Notes: generated by a model from the sequence alone, not told the origin. Shown: positions 17,638 through 28,274, counted from the stretch's first letter. The stretch: DNA of 64,000 nucleotides from an uncultured Aquimarina sp. (GCA_947501475.1 CANMWA010000004.1:310001-374000), one strand, 5' to 3'. Numbers and translations are program-made.

Positions 17638-17976
17638 ATGAGGCAGGACAAATCAGTATTAGTTATTACACATTTATCACAATTATTAGACCTTATCACA
17701 GGGTTCGGAGGGTTTGTTGTTCCTTTAATTTTGTGGTTAACACAGAGAGAAAGAGTACTAGCAATGGATGAGCACGGTAAGTCGATTATGAATTTTCAGA
17801 TTAGTATGTTTATTTATGCAATTATTTGCGTTCCGTTAACTTTATTGTTTGGATTAGGAGCATTAGGATTAGCTGTTATAGCGATACTCTGTTTTGTTTT
17901 TCCAATTGTGAATGCTATTAGAGCAAATAATGGAGAACAACCATCATATCCATTATCATTACATATTATTAAATAA
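17638..17976 (+). CDS. DUF4870 (Tic20-like) membrane protein
   Basis: The 112-residue product begins at ATG 17638 (MRQDKSVLVITHLSQLLD). It has the DUF4870 pattern: a first helix around 10-30 ending in PLILWLTQRE, then EHGKSIMNFQISM, then two closely spaced membrane helices (about 55-95) ending in FPIVNAIRANNGE. These small proteins of unknown function are widespread in Bacteroidota. A TTG start at 17587 would add a tail without family similarity. The gene shares a perfect bidirectional terminator with amtB. Confidence 0.8.
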   Translation: MRQDKSVLVITHLSQLLDLITGFGGFVVPLILWLTQRERVLAMDEHGKSIMNFQISMFIYAIICVPLTLLFGLGALGLAVIAILCFVFPIVNAIRANNGEQPSYPLSLHIIK

Positions 17977-17981
17977 TAAAA

Positions 17982-18013
17982 AAAAGCGGGTGATTATATA
18001 ATCACCCGCTTTT
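17982..18013. terminator. Bidirectional terminator between the DUF4870 gene and amtB
   Basis: This is a perfect 32-bp palindrome with a GC-rich stem (AGCGGGTGATTAT and its complement) flanked by A-run and T-run. It serves the two convergent genes. Confidence 0.85.
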
Positions 18014-18036
18014 ATGGTTAAAACACTATTTAAGTT

Positions 18037-19293
18037 CTAGTGTTGGTTAAGTCTAAAATCAGGATATGCGTCCATACCATGTTCATGACCATCTAATCCA
18101 TCAATTTCTTCTTTTTCAGAAACTCTGATGCCGATAGTTTTCTTAAGTGTAAAGATAATTATGAAAGCTGTTACTACACAAAACCCTCCAGCTGCTAGCA
18201 CACCAACTCCTTGTACTAGGAACTGATCAAAACCAGCTTTAGCTCCAAAAATCCCTACAGCCAATGTTCCCCAGATTCCACAGATTAAGTGTACTGCAAT
18301 AGCACCTACGGGATCATCTAATTTTAATTTATCGATTAGAGCAACACCAAATACAATGATAGCCCCGGCAATAGCACCTATTAAAACAGCATCTGTTGGG
18401 CTCATCTGATCAGCACCAGCAGTGATACCGACTAATCCTCCAAGAATACCATTTAAGAACATGGTTAAATCATAGTTTTTATACATTAGAGTGGATACTA
18501 AGAAAGCGACAACTCCACCAGCTGCAGCAGCCAAAGATGTAGTCACTAGCGTAAGTGAAGTTCCTGCAGCATCTGCAGAAAGAACAGATCCACCATTAAA
18601 TCCGAACCATCCTAACCAAAGGATAAGCACACCTGCAGCTGCAAGAGGTATATTGTGACCTGGGATCGCTTGTGGTTTACCTTCAGCGCTAAATTTTCCT
18701 ATTCTAGATCCAAGTAGATATACAGCTACTAGTGCGGCCCATCCTCCTACAGAATGCACTAATGTTGAGCCTGCAAAATCATAAAATCCTTCAGCTTCAC
18801 CAATCGTAAGAGTAGATAAAAATCCACCTCCCCATTGCCAAGAACCTACTATTGGATATACGAAACCTACATAAATGATTGTAAAGACCATAAATGCACC
18901 AAGTTTAATACGTTCTGCAACGGCTCCCGATACAATAGTAGCAGCTGTGGCAGCAAACATCCCCTGGAATAAGAAATCTGTCCAATAGGTGTATCCTTCA
19001 TTATAAGCAAGGTCTAAACCACCTTCTGCTGTAAGAGGAGCATCTAGTCCGAAACCTGCAAAACCAAGAAATCCGGTAGCACCTTCTTCAAATCCTGGGT
19101 ACATTAAGTTAAAACCTACAAGGCAATATAGTAGTAGACCTACGCAGATAATAAATACGTTTTTAAATAATATGTTGATTGTATTCTTTTGACGAGTTAA
19201 TCCTATTTCTAAAAAAGAAAACCCTAAGTGCATGAAAAAAACTAGTGCCGTACACACCATCATCCATACATTGTTTATCGTTAACATTTCCAT
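18037..19293 (-). CDS. amtB: Ammonium transporter
   Basis: The 418-residue Amt/MEP/Rh channel has eleven predicted membrane helices and the paired pore histidines H180 (STLVHSVGG) and H335 (AIAVHLICG). It imports ammonium. It lacks a cleavable signal peptide. It lies 67 bp downstream of the PII gene on the same strand, the usual glnK-amtB pair in which PII blocks the channel when nitrogen is plentiful. It diverges from gltBD, so import and assimilation genes are together. Confidence 0.93.
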   Translation of the reverse strand: MEMLTINNVWMMVCTALVFFMHLGFSFLEIGLTRQKNTINILFKNVFIICVGLLLYCLVGFNLMYPGFEEGATGFLGFAGFGLDAPLTAEGGLDLAYNEGYTYWTDFLFQGMFAATAATIVSGAVAERIKLGAFMVFTIIYVGFVYPIVGSWQWGGGFLSTLTIGEAEGFYDFAGSTLVHSVGGWAALVAVYLLGSRIGKFSAEGKPQAIPGHNIPLAAAGVLILWLGWFGFNGGSVLSADAAGTSLTLVTTSLAAAAGGVVAFLVSTLMYKNYDLTMFLNGILGGLVGITAGADQMSPTDAVLIGAIAGAIIVFGVALIDKLKLDDPVGAIAVHLICGIWGTLAVGIFGAKAGFDQFLVQGVGVLAAGGFCVVTAFIIIFTLKKTIGIRVSEKEEIDGLDGHEHGMDAYPDFRLNQH

Positions 19294-19360
19294 TGTTTAA
19301 TCCTATTAAAAATTATTTTTTGTTTTCAGTTGGTCAATCTATAGTGGTTATATTGTAACG

Positions 19361-19699
19361 CTAGTTTAGTGTTCCCCCACCTTTTTCAGAAGTACGAATT
19401 CTGTATGCTTCCTTAATATCAGAAATGAAGATTTTACCATCGCCAACTTCTCCTGTTTTTCCGGCTTCAAGAATTGCAGTTATTGCAGCTTCTTCAAAGT
19501 CATCATTTACTACAATAGATAAATAACGTCTTTGAATATCGGTAGTACTATAAGATACTCCACGATATACACTTCCTTTTTGTTCGTTTCCTACTCCAGT
19601 TACATCCCAATACGAGAAAAATGTGATCCCTTTTTCGTGTAAAGCTTCTTTTACAACTCTATATTTAGATCTCCTGATGATTGCTTCTATTTTCTTCAT
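19361..19699 (-). CDS. glnK: PII nitrogen regulatory protein (GlnK/GlnB)
   Basis: This is a 112-residue PII protein. It opens with KKIEAIIRRSKYRVVKEAL and has a T-loop with Tyr50 (YRGVSY) and the ATP-binding signature KTGEVGDGKIF. It senses 2-oxoglutarate and ATP/ADP and controls the AmtB channel. T-loop Tyr50 could be uridylylated, but no GlnD is seen in the window. It is first in an operon with amtB and has a good Bacteroidota promoter. GlnK rather than GlnB is inferred from the linkage to amtB. Confidence 0.9.
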   Translation of the reverse strand: MKKIEAIIRRSKYRVVKEALHEKGITFFSYWDVTGVGNEQKGSVYRGVSYSTTDIQRRYLSIVVNDDFEEAAITAILEAGKTGEVGDGKIFISDIKEAYRIRTSEKGGGTLN

Positions 19700-19736
19700 A
19701 AAGAATAAAAAGTTAAAATTAATGTTAAATTCAGAT

Positions 19737-19769
19737 CAAAAATATGTGAATTTATGTTTTGTATCCAAA
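19737..19769 (-). promoter_or_regulatory. Promoter of glnK-amtB
   Basis: The minus-strand -33 TTTG (19766-19769), a 21-bp spacer and the -7 box TATTTTTG (19737-19744) match the Bacteroidota promoter consensus. The box lies about 37 bp upstream of the glnK ATG. Confidence 0.65.
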
Positions 19770-20197
19770 TTTTATAGGGTAATCACATAATTTTTATCAT
19801 TTTATGGTATTTACCCCCTAAAAAATTAGGGGTATATATTTTTTTTATTAAAAAATGATGATTCCGCACTTGTAGGATTCAATTTTTTTACGAAAACGTT
19901 TTCATTAGAATTTATTGATAGTTAGATCACTACGATTTTATGTAAAACCCTTATTTTATTAGCATTTTTAACAAAAAGTGCGTTGTCATATTCGTAATGA
20001 GAAGTCTTTATTTTGTGATTATTTTATCCAATTGGCAATTTTTTTAAACAGCTCAGAAAAGTGAAGAGCAATGTTTCTGTTTTCTTTCTAGTTCCTTAAT
20101 GATTTGTTAATTTCAACATCTTGAAACACTAAACTGATCTTAAGTTTTTGTTAATGCAAGCAACTAAGAAGAGTTCACAATTAAGTCGGAAAACGTT
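19770..20197. other. Intergenic regulatory region between glnK and gltB
   Basis: There is no coding potential. The stretch is very AT-rich and carries the gltB leader. A partial -7 match (TATTTTG, near 20010) and several T-runs are present, but no convincing promoter or binding site could be fixed by eye. Confidence 0.4.
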
Positions 20198-23100
20198 ATG
20201 AAGAAACAAGGAATGTACCTACCAGAATTTGAGCACGATGCATGTGGTGCAGGATTCATATGTAGCTTAGAAGGGAAGAAATCAAATGATATCATTCATA
20301 AAGCATTAGAGATTCTTGAAAAATTAGAACATCGAGGTGCAGTGAGTTCTGATGGAAAGACAGGGGATGGTGCCGGTATATTAATTGATATTCCTCATGA
20401 CTTTTTTGTAGAGCATTGTGATTTTGATTTACCTGCAGCAGGAGAGTATGCTGTTAGTAATGTTTTCCTTCCTAAAAAAGAAAACCAAAGAAAGTTTTGT
20501 ATCGATACTTTCGAAAAAAACATAGCAGATCAAGGTCTTGTATTACTAGGCTGGAGAGATGTGCCTGTTGATCATATACATCTTGGTGAAATTGCCGCTA
20601 CCACAGAGCCTTTTATTAAACAATTATTTATAGGTAAAGAAAAAGAAAATCAAAGCTATTTTGATTTTAACTTGAAGTTATTTACTGCAAGAAAAGTAAC
20701 AGAGCATACTATATATGAATCTAAACTCTCTGAAAGTAGATTTTTCTATTTACCAAGTTTGTCTACCAAAACCTTAATATTTAAAGGACTTTTAATGCCA
20801 GAAGATATTAAGTTATACTATACAGATCTTATGGATCCAAAAGTAGTGACAAGATTGGCTTTGGTACATCAACGTTTCTCAACCAATACATTCCCTACCT
20901 GGGATCTTGCACAACCTTTTAGATACATGTGTCATAATGGGGAGATCAATACCCTAAGAGGTAATGTAACCAGAATGCGTTCTAGAGAAGAATTATTAGA
21001 AAGTGATTGGTTTGGAGAAGATATCAAAAAAATACTTCCTGTAGTTTTAAAAGGAAAGTCGGATTCTGCTTCTATGGATATGGTAGTAGAGTTATTGTTG
21101 ATGACCGGGAGATCATTGCCAGAAGTAATGATGATGATGGTACCAGAAGCATGGGAGAAAAACCCTGAAATGTCTGAAGCCAAAAAAGCATTCTATGAAT
21201 ATAATTCTTGCGCGATGGAGCCTTGGGATGGTCCGGCTTCAATCCCATTTACAGATGGTAATTATATAGGAGCAGTATTAGACAGAAATGGTTTAAGACC
21301 TTCTCGTTATAGTGTTACCAAAGATGGGTATGTAATTATGTCTTCAGAAACTGGAGTGGTTGATCTTGAGCCAAGTAATATTCAATTTCATGGTCGATTA
21401 GAGCCAGGGAAGATGTTTTTGGTTGATATGAGCGAAGGAAGGATTATTAATGACGAAGAGATTAAAGAGAAAATTGCTTCGCAACATCCATATAGAGAAT
21501 GGTTAGATAATAACCTGGTTCACTTAAAAGATATTCCTTATAATGATTGCCCTTTATTTTTAGGAGAGGAAACTGTAGCAAAACGTAAAGCCGTATTTGG
21601 ATATACACAAGAAGATATTGATACGATTATAGCACCAATGGGACAGTTGGGCAAAGAGCCTATAGGTTCTATGGGATCAGACACCCCGATTGCTGTACTT
21701 TCTGAGCGTCCTCAATTAGTCTATAATTATTTTAAGCAATTATTTGCCCAGGTTACCAATCCTCCGTTGGATGGTATTCGCGAAGAATTGATTACAGATA
21801 TCAGCCTGACTTTAGGATCTGATTACAATATTTTTGATATAAATGAGAAGCATTGTAATAAATTAAAAATCCAGAATCCCGTAATATCAAAAGAGGATCT
21901 TGATAAGATAAAAACATTTACAGGTAAAGGATTCAAAGTAACTTCTGTACAAATGTTGTATAACATTAATAGAGGTCTTAATGGTCTTGAAGATGCTTTA
22001 GAAGTAATGCTAAAAGAGGTTTCTGATGCAATTGATGAAGGAACAAATGTGGTGATACTGTCTGATAGGAATGTTAGTAAACACAGAGCACCGATTCCTG
22101 CTTTATTAGCATGCTCTTATGTAAATAGCGGACTGCAAAAGTTAGGAAAGCGTTCTAGAGTTAGTGTTATTATCGAATCTGCAGAGCCACGAGAAGTGCA
22201 TCATTTTGCATTATTATTTGGATATGGAGCAAGTGCTATCAATCCATATATGGTAAATGAGATTATAGGAGAGCAGATCGAAGAAAGTAATATCACAGGA
22301 ATCGAATTTGATGAAGCTATAAAAAATTACAATAAAGCAGTAGGAAAAGGCGTACTGAAGGTGATGAATAAGATCGGGATCTCTACCTTAAATTCTTATA
22401 GAAGTTCTCAACTGTTTGAGTGTATTGGTATTAATACCAAAGTAGTTGATCAATATTTCCCAAATACAGCAACACGTATTGAAGGGATAGGATTATATGA
22501 AATCGAAAAAGAAATTGCAAAGCGTCATAAAAAAGCATATTTAGAGCAAGAAGTAGCGGCCAACTTAGATTTAGAAATTGGTGGGCAATACAGATGGAGA
22601 CGTAACGGAGAAAAACATCAGTTTAATCCTTTATCGGTTGCAAAACTTCAAAAATCTGTTCGAGATAACGATCCTAATACATATAAAGAGTATGCAGACT
22701 TGATTAATGAGCAATCAAAAAGCTTAATGACGATTCGTGGATTATTAGAGTTCTCTAATTATGATCCGATTTCGATAGACGAGGTAGAACCATGGACAGA
22801 GATCGTAAAACGTTTCAAAACAGGTGCAATGTCTTATGGGTCTATTAGTAAAGAAGCTCATGAGAATCTTGCCGTTGCTATGAACCGTATCGGAGGAAAA
22901 AGTAACTCTGGAGAAGGGGGAGAAGATCCACTTCGTTTTTATAAAGATGTAAATGGAGATTGGAAAAATAGTGCTATCAAGCAAGTAGCCTCAGGTCGTT
23001 TCGGGGTATCTTCAAATTATTTGACAAGTGCTTCCGAAATTCAGATAAAAATGGCTCAAGGAGCTAAACCAGGTGAAGGAGGACAATTACCAGGACCAAA

Positions 23101-24697
23101 AGTAAACCCTGAAATTGCCAAAACTCGTAATTCTACACCTTATGTAGGATTAATTTCACCACCACCACATCACGATATTTACTCTATCGAAGATTTATCA
23201 CAGCTGATTTATGATTTGAAATCTGCCAACAGACAGGCAAGAATTAATGTGAAATTAGTTTCTGAAGTAGGAGTCGGGACCGTTGCTGCTGGTGTAGCTA
23301 AAGCAAAAGCAGATGTTGTATTAATCTCTGGTTTTGATGGAGGTACAGGAGCTTCACCATTAACATCACTAAAGCATGCCGGATTACCATGGGAACTTGG
23401 TATTGCAGAAGCACAACAAACATTAGTGGGTAATAACTTGCGTAGTCGTATTGTATTAGAATGCGATGGGCAATTAAAAACAGGTCGAGATGTTGCAGTA
23501 GCATGTTTGTTGGGAGCAGAAGAATTTGGTTTTGCAACTGCGCCATTGGTCGCTTCAGGATGTATTATGATGCGTGTTTGTCATTTAAATACATGTCCGG
23601 TTGGAATTGCTACACAAAACCCTGAGTTGCGTAAGAAATTTAAAGGTAAACCAGAGCATGTTGTAAATTATATGTACTTCGTAGCACAGGAGTTACGTGA
23701 GATTATGGCACAGTTAGGTTTCCGTACAGTAAATGAGATGATAGGGCAGGTAAATAAGCTAAATCATAATAAAGCAATAGATCACTATAAAGCTGCGGGA
23801 ATAGATCTTACTCCAATTCTTCATCAAGTAGATGCACCAGAAGGTGTTGAAATCTATAATACAGAGGAGCAAGATCATTGTTTAGGTAAATCTATAGATT
23901 TTGAAATTATAGAACAGGCACATCCGGCATTATTCCGTAAAGAAAAAATTACACTAGATTTTGATGTGTGTAATACCGATAGAGCGGTAGGTGCGATCTT
24001 AAGTAATGAGATTTCTAAAATATACGGAGCTCAAGGGTTACCAGATAATACATTGAAACTGAACTTTACCGGAGCTGCAGGACAGAGTTTCGGAGCCTTT
24101 GCAACAAAAGGTTTAACCATGATCGTTAATGGTAATACTAATGATTATCTCGGAAAAGGACTTTCTGGTGCAAAATTGATCATTAAAGTTCCTGAAGAAG
24201 CAACGATTGTTCCCGAAGAAAATGTGATCACTGGTAACGTAACCTTATATGGTGCAACTGCGGGAGAAGTTTATATTAACGGAAAAGCAGGTGAGCGATT
24301 CTGTGTACGTAACTCTGGAGCTAAAGCGGTAGTAGAAGGAATAGGAGATCACGGTTGTGAATATATGACCGGTGGTATTGCGGTTATTCTTGGTGAAGTA
24401 GGTAGAAACTTCGGAGCTGGAATGTCTGGTGGTATTGCTTATATCTATGATGATAAAAATACATTTGAGGCACATTGCAACAAAGAGGCTCTTAATCTTG
24501 ATCCGGTTGTAGAACAGCAGGATGTTGATGAGTTAAAAACATTAATAGAGAATCATTACAATGCTACTTTAAGTCCGTTAGCGCAAAGAATCCTCGAAAA
24601 CTGGGAGAAAGAAGTATCAAAATTTATTAAAATCTTCCCAGAAGAGTATAAGCAAGCATTAAAAAGATTAGAAGAAGAAAAATTAGCACAAGCATAA
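20198..24697 (+). CDS. gltB: Glutamate synthase large subunit
   Basis: The 1499-residue product is a full-length GltB. It has an N-terminal Ntn-type glutaminase domain with nucleophile Cys16 (DACGAGF), exposed after removal of a short propeptide. A central domain, the FMN/2-oxoglutarate synthase domain (GEGGEDPLRF, then GGTGASPL) and a C-terminal GXGXG beta-helix follow. The [3Fe-4S] cysteines are C1122, C1128 and C1133 (CIMMRVCHLNTCPVG). With GltD it converts glutamine and 2-oxoglutarate into two glutamates. It is 12 bp upstream of gltD and diverges from glnK-amtB. Confidence 0.95.
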   Translation: MKKQGMYLPEFEHDACGAGFICSLEGKKSNDIIHKALEILEKLEHRGAVSSDGKTGDGAGILIDIPHDFFVEHCDFDLPAAGEYAVSNVFLPKKENQRKFCIDTFEKNIADQGLVLLGWRDVPVDHIHLGEIAATTEPFIKQLFIGKEKENQSYFDFNLKLFTARKVTEHTIYESKLSESRFFYLPSLSTKTLIFKGLLMPEDIKLYYTDLMDPKVVTRLALVHQRFSTNTFPTWDLAQPFRYMCHNGEINTLRGNVTRMRSREELLESDWFGEDIKKILPVVLKGKSDSASMDMVVELLLMTGRSLPEVMMMMVPEAWEKNPEMSEAKKAFYEYNSCAMEPWDGPASIPFTDGNYIGAVLDRNGLRPSRYSVTKDGYVIMSSETGVVDLEPSNIQFHGRLEPGKMFLVDMSEGRIINDEEIKEKIASQHPYREWLDNNLVHLKDIPYNDCPLFLGEETVAKRKAVFGYTQEDIDTIIAPMGQLGKEPIGSMGSDTPIAVLSERPQLVYNYFKQLFAQVTNPPLDGIREELITDISLTLGSDYNIFDINEKHCNKLKIQNPVISKEDLDKIKTFTGKGFKVTSVQMLYNINRGLNGLEDALEVMLKEVSDAIDEGTNVVILSDRNVSKHRAPIPALLACSYVNSGLQKLGKRSRVSVIIESAEPREVHHFALLFGYGASAINPYMVNEIIGEQIEESNITGIEFDEAIKNYNKAVGKGVLKVMNKIGISTLNSYRSSQLFECIGINTKVVDQYFPNTATRIEGIGLYEIEKEIAKRHKKAYLEQEVAANLDLEIGGQYRWRRNGEKHQFNPLSVAKLQKSVRDNDPNTYKEYADLINEQSKSLMTIRGLLEFSNYDPISIDEVEPWTEIVKRFKTGAMSYGSISKEAHENLAVAMNRIGGKSNSGEGGEDPLRFYKDVNGDWKNSAIKQVASGRFGVSSNYLTSASEIQIKMAQGAKPGEGGQLPGPKVNPEIAKTRNSTPYVGLISPPPHHDIYSIEDLSQLIYDLKSANRQARINVKLVSEVGVGTVAAGVAKAKADVVLISGFDGGTGASPLTSLKHAGLPWELGIAEAQQTLVGNNLRSRIVLECDGQLKTGRDVAVACLLGAEEFGFATAPLVASGCIMMRVCHLNTCPVGIATQNPELRKKFKGKPEHVVNYMYFVAQELREIMAQLGFRTVNEMIGQVNKLNHNKAIDHYKAAGIDLTPILHQVDAPEGVEIYNTEEQDHCLGKSIDFEIIEQAHPALFRKEKITLDFDVCNTDRAVGAILSNEISKIYGAQGLPDNTLKLNFTGAAGQSFGAFATKGLTMIVNGNTNDYLGKGLSGAKLIIKVPEEATIVPEENVITGNVTLYGATAGEVYINGKAGERFCVRNSGAKAVVEGIGDHGCEYMTGGIAVILGEVGRNFGAGMSGGIAYIYDDKNTFEAHCNKEALNLDPVVEQQDVDELKTLIENHYNATLSPLAQRILENWEKEVSKFIKIFPEEYKQALKRLEEEKLAQA

Positions 24698-24709
24698 AAC
24701 GATATTAAC

Positions 24710-26173
24710 ATGGGAAAGATAACTGGATTTTTAGAATTTGAAAGAGAGATCGAACAGTACCAGCCTGTTAAAGATCGTATAAAAGATTATAAAGAGTTTA
24801 CAGAGGCAATGCCAGAGAAAAAACTCAAGGATCAAGGAGCACGTTGCATGGATTGTGGTATTCCATTTTGTCATAGTGGGTGCCCGTTAGGAAATTTGAT
24901 ACCTGATTTTAACGATGCTGTATATCGCGGTAAATGGGAAAAAGCAGCAAGGATACTGCATTCTACTAATAATTTTCCTGAGTTTACGGGGCGATTATGC
25001 CCAGCACCTTGTGAAGAAGCTTGTGTGTTAGGTATTAATGAAGATCCTGTAACCATAGAGAATATAGAAAAGAATATTGTTGAGGAAGCTTTTAAAAACG
25101 GATGGGTTAAAGCCAATCCACCAAGAGAGAGAACAGGCAAAACAGTAGCAGTAATAGGATCTGGCCCAGCTGGATTAGCAACTGCGCAACAATTAAATCG
25201 TGCGGGACATTTGGTAACTGTTTTTGAAAGAGATGAAAAAGTAGGAGGGTTATTACGTTATGGTATTCCTGATTTTAAGATGGAAAAACATGTAATCGAT
25301 CGTCGTATTGCTGTTTTAGAAGAAGAAGGTATTGTTTTTAAAACAAATAGTCATATAGGAAAAGAGATTAAAGCAGATCAATTAAAAGAAGAATTTGATG
25401 CCGTGGTTTTATGTACAGGAGCAACAGTTCGTCGTAATTTGCCAGTAAAAGGATCTGATTTAAAAGGTGTGGTGCAAGCTATGGATTTTTTACCTCAGAA
25501 TAACCGTAGAGTAGATGGAGTTAAAGATCTTGGCGAAGAAATTCTAGCTACAGATAAAAATGTGATCGTAATTGGTGGTGGAGATACAGGATCAGATTGT
25601 ATTGGTACATCTGTACGTCATGGTGCAACATCGGTGACGAATTTTGAGATTATGGGTAAAGGAACTATTGAACGTCCTGCAAACCAGCCTTGGCCATTTT
25701 GGCCAATGCGATTGCGTACAAGTTCTTCGCATCAAGAAGGGGTAGAGCGCAACTGGAGTATCTCTACCAAAGAATTTTTAGGAGACGATAATGGAAATCT
25801 AAAAGGTTTGATCACTACACAAGTAGAATGGGTTAAAGAAAATGGTCGTTTTACACTGAAAGAAGTTCCTGATACTGAAAAAGAGTGGAAATGTGAATTA
25901 GCGTTATTGGCATTAGGATTTACAGGATCTGAACCTACTATTGCAGAGCAATTAGGTATCGATATGGATGCAAGAACCAATATCAAAGCAACCGAAGATA
26001 ATTACACTACCAATGTAAAAGGTGTTTTTGCAGCTGGTGATACGCGTAGAGGACAATCTTTAATTGTTTGGGCTATCGCCGAAGGTAGACAAGCAGCACA
26101 TCATGTAGATGCCTATTTGATGGGGTCATCTAATCTTCCGCTTAAAGGAGAAGGAGATCTACCAAGAGTTTAA
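24710..26173 (+). CDS. gltD: Glutamate synthase small subunit
   Basis: The 487-residue flavoprotein supplies NAD(P)H electrons to GltB. It has two N-terminal [4Fe-4S] Cys clusters (C46, C49, C54, C58; and CPAPCEEAC), an FAD Rossmann motif (VAVIGSGPAGLATA) and an NAD(P)H motif (VIVIGGGDTGSDCIG). A C-terminal GDTRRGQSLIVWAI flavin segment completes it. It follows gltB by 12 bp in the same operon and ends in a strong terminator. Confidence 0.95.
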   Translation: MGKITGFLEFEREIEQYQPVKDRIKDYKEFTEAMPEKKLKDQGARCMDCGIPFCHSGCPLGNLIPDFNDAVYRGKWEKAARILHSTNNFPEFTGRLCPAPCEEACVLGINEDPVTIENIEKNIVEEAFKNGWVKANPPRERTGKTVAVIGSGPAGLATAQQLNRAGHLVTVFERDEKVGGLLRYGIPDFKMEKHVIDRRIAVLEEEGIVFKTNSHIGKEIKADQLKEEFDAVVLCTGATVRRNLPVKGSDLKGVVQAMDFLPQNNRRVDGVKDLGEEILATDKNVIVIGGGDTGSDCIGTSVRHGATSVTNFEIMGKGTIERPANQPWPFWPMRLRTSSSHQEGVERNWSISTKEFLGDDNGNLKGLITTQVEWVKENGRFTLKEVPDTEKEWKCELALLALGFTGSEPTIAEQLGIDMDARTNIKATEDNYTTNVKGVFAAGDTRRGQSLIVWAIAEGRQAAHHVDAYLMGSSNLPLKGEGDLPRV

Positions 26174-26214
26174 TTAGTTATGTTAATCTAATATTTAAAT
26201 ATTAGGTGTTAAGA

Positions 26215-26250
26215 AAAAAGCTGCTAATATGGGAATTAGCAGCTTTTTTA
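26215..26250 (+). terminator. Terminator of gltBD
   Basis: A perfect 14-bp stem (AGCTGCTAAT core) with a 6-base loop is followed by T-run, about 40 bp after gltD. Confidence 0.8.
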
Positions 26251-26297
26251 TGATTTAAACTCGTTTACCAAGAATTATTCATTGGTTAAACCAGTTA

Positions 26298-28274
26298 TTA
26301 TTTCCGGATAAACTTTTTAATAATTATTTGATTTTCTGTAGTAAACTTAACTAAGTACAATCCTCTTTTTAAACCTGAAATATTTATTTTTTCTGGGCCA
26401 CTTACTGTTCCTTTGCCTACAATTTGTCCTTTCATATTGGTGACTAAATATGATACGGTGCTAATAGTAGCTGATGATAAATTTAAAACATTGCCTTCTG
26501 CTGGATTTGGATATATTTTTAAACCGAAACTTAATTTACCAACTCCTCTTGGAGAGCCACAAGGACCTAAATTAGTCCATCCTCCATTTGCTCTTCTTTC
26601 GTATAATGTATTTTGATACACTACTTTGTCTCCTGCAGTATATGTAGCAGAACTATCATAAGCAGCAACTCCAGCACATTTATCTCCCCCTGTTGAGCAA
26701 GGAGTACAAGATGAACCTCCGCAATCTACACCGGTTTCATCACCATTTTGAACCCCATCTGCACACGTTGGTGTTGGTGTATTTCCGTTTGTTATGTTTA
26801 CAGTATAATCTTCTACTTCTCCGTCTCCAATGTTTCCGCAAGCATCCGGAGCAGCATTATATTTCATAGATACTCTCATTCGTGTAGTCCCTAATGACAC
26901 TGATGTGTTAGGAGTGATTGTTCCATTTACAGCACTGTTAGAAGCAGTCCCAGCATCAAAAGTTAATTCTCCTGCGTCACTAAAATCTCCATCTTTATTG
27001 TAGTCTACCCATACTCTGAAGTATTCATCATATGCGGTTCCAGAATGTCCAGGTGTCAATGTGATAGCATTACTTTGTCCCCTATTTAATGTTACGGTTT
27101 GAGTTGTGAAATCTGAATATGTTTGTGCTCCTGAAGCGTTATTGAAACTACCAACTTGTACTCCTGCAATCCACTCATATTGAACTCTGCTTCCTGCTGA
27201 TTCACAATATTGATTTCCTGTTTGACATGGTGTACAATCTCCTCCGCAATCTACTCCGGTTTCGTTTCCATTTTGAATACCATCATTACATGTAGGTTGA
27301 GTTACAGCACCACATTTATCAGAAAGCGCTAAACTTGATCTAACACCGCCCGAAAGTAATATAGCTCTCATTCTATTTTTTTGTCCAGTAGTAAATAGGT
27401 TCATACAAGAATCATCACTATAATCCATATAATTTTGTACCATATCTGTTGATCCACATGATACGTGAGTTGGTACGCAACCTGTATTAGAATCATCAGA
27501 CTCTGGGGTATCGGTTACAAAATCATCAACTCCACAACCTCCATCACCCCAAATATGACGTAAGTTTAGAAAATGGCCTACTTCATGAGTTGTTGTACGA
27601 CCCAACTCAAATGGCGCAGTTGCAGTACCTATTTTTCCAAAATACTTATATCCCATCACAACACCATCTGTAGCGGCATTACCGCCAGGAAATTGTGCAA
27701 AACCTAAAAGATTATTGAAACCTGGAGCAGAAAGCTTTGGACATACCCACATATTTAGATATTGAGTGGTATCCCATGGGTTTACTCCTCCAGAAGATAG
27801 TTTTTTCATGGCATTTTCGGCACTTCCTCCCCAATCTTCTCGAGTTACCTGTTTTCTGGTAATACCCGTAGTACTATTACCATTTGGATCTACAGTAGCA
27901 AGACAAAACTCAATTTGAGTATCGGCTGCTTGCGACCAGGTGTTATCTGCATCACTATTTGTACGTCTAAAATCTTCATTTAAAACTTCAATTTGCGATT
28001 GTATTTGTGCTGTGCTAATATTCTCTGTACTATTCCTATACAGTACATGTATCACAACCGGAATAGTAATGATATCCCCTTCAATACTTTTTGAAGTTTC
28101 TAATTCTTTAACCTTTCTTTGAGTATAGGCCTCGATATTTGCCATACGTTTAGAAAGCCCTTTGTCTAATTTCATCCTGTTTTCTAAATCTTCCATAGCG
28201 GCACAATTTCTATCTTGTGAAAATGCAGCTATAGAAAAAAACATACCTAATAATAGTATACATGTGTTTTTCAT
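26298..28274 (-). CDS. Secreted M43 metallopeptidase with GEVEDY, chitin-binding-like and T9SS domains
   Basis: This is a 658-residue precursor. The signal peptide ends near residue 20 (AAFSQ), which fixes the start at 28274. The M43 (cytophagalysin/pappalysin) zinc site HEVGHFLNLRH (H230, E231, H234, H240) is followed by WGDGGCGVDDFVTDTP and a Met-turn YMDYSDD. Two Cys-rich CxDGxxNGxETGVDCGG modules flank a GEVEDY domain. A chitin-binding-like (CBM5/12) module (AYDSSATYTAGDKVVYQN) and a T9SS type A sorting domain close the chain. It is a secreted protease probably acting on structural or chitin-associated protein. Confidence 0.88.
   Translation of the reverse strand: MKNTCILLLGMFFSIAAFSQDRNCAAMEDLENRMKLDKGLSKRMANIEAYTQRKVKELETSKSIEGDIITIPVVIHVLYRNSTENISTAQIQSQIEVLNEDFRRTNSDADNTWSQAADTQIEFCLATVDPNGNSTTGITRKQVTREDWGGSAENAMKKLSSGGVNPWDTTQYLNMWVCPKLSAPGFNNLLGFAQFPGGNAATDGVVMGYKYFGKIGTATAPFELGRTTTHEVGHFLNLRHIWGDGGCGVDDFVTDTPESDDSNTGCVPTHVSCGSTDMVQNYMDYSDDSCMNLFTTGQKNRMRAILLSGGVRSSLALSDKCGAVTQPTCNDGIQNGNETGVDCGGDCTPCQTGNQYCESAGSRVQYEWIAGVQVGSFNNASGAQTYSDFTTQTVTLNRGQSNAITLTPGHSGTAYDEYFRVWVDYNKDGDFSDAGELTFDAGTASNSAVNGTITPNTSVSLGTTRMRVSMKYNAAPDACGNIGDGEVEDYTVNITNGNTPTPTCADGVQNGDETGVDCGGSSCTPCSTGGDKCAGVAAYDSSATYTAGDKVVYQNTLYERRANGGWTNLGPCGSPRGVGKLSFGLKIYPNPAEGNVLNLSSATISTVSYLVTNMKGQIVGKGTVSGPEKINISGLKRGLYLVKFTTENQIIIKKFIRK

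Noticed and set aside
20030..20070. Possible sigma-54 promoter (TGGCA) upstream of gltB
   Set aside because: The TGGCA word has no matching TTGCA at the proper spacing.
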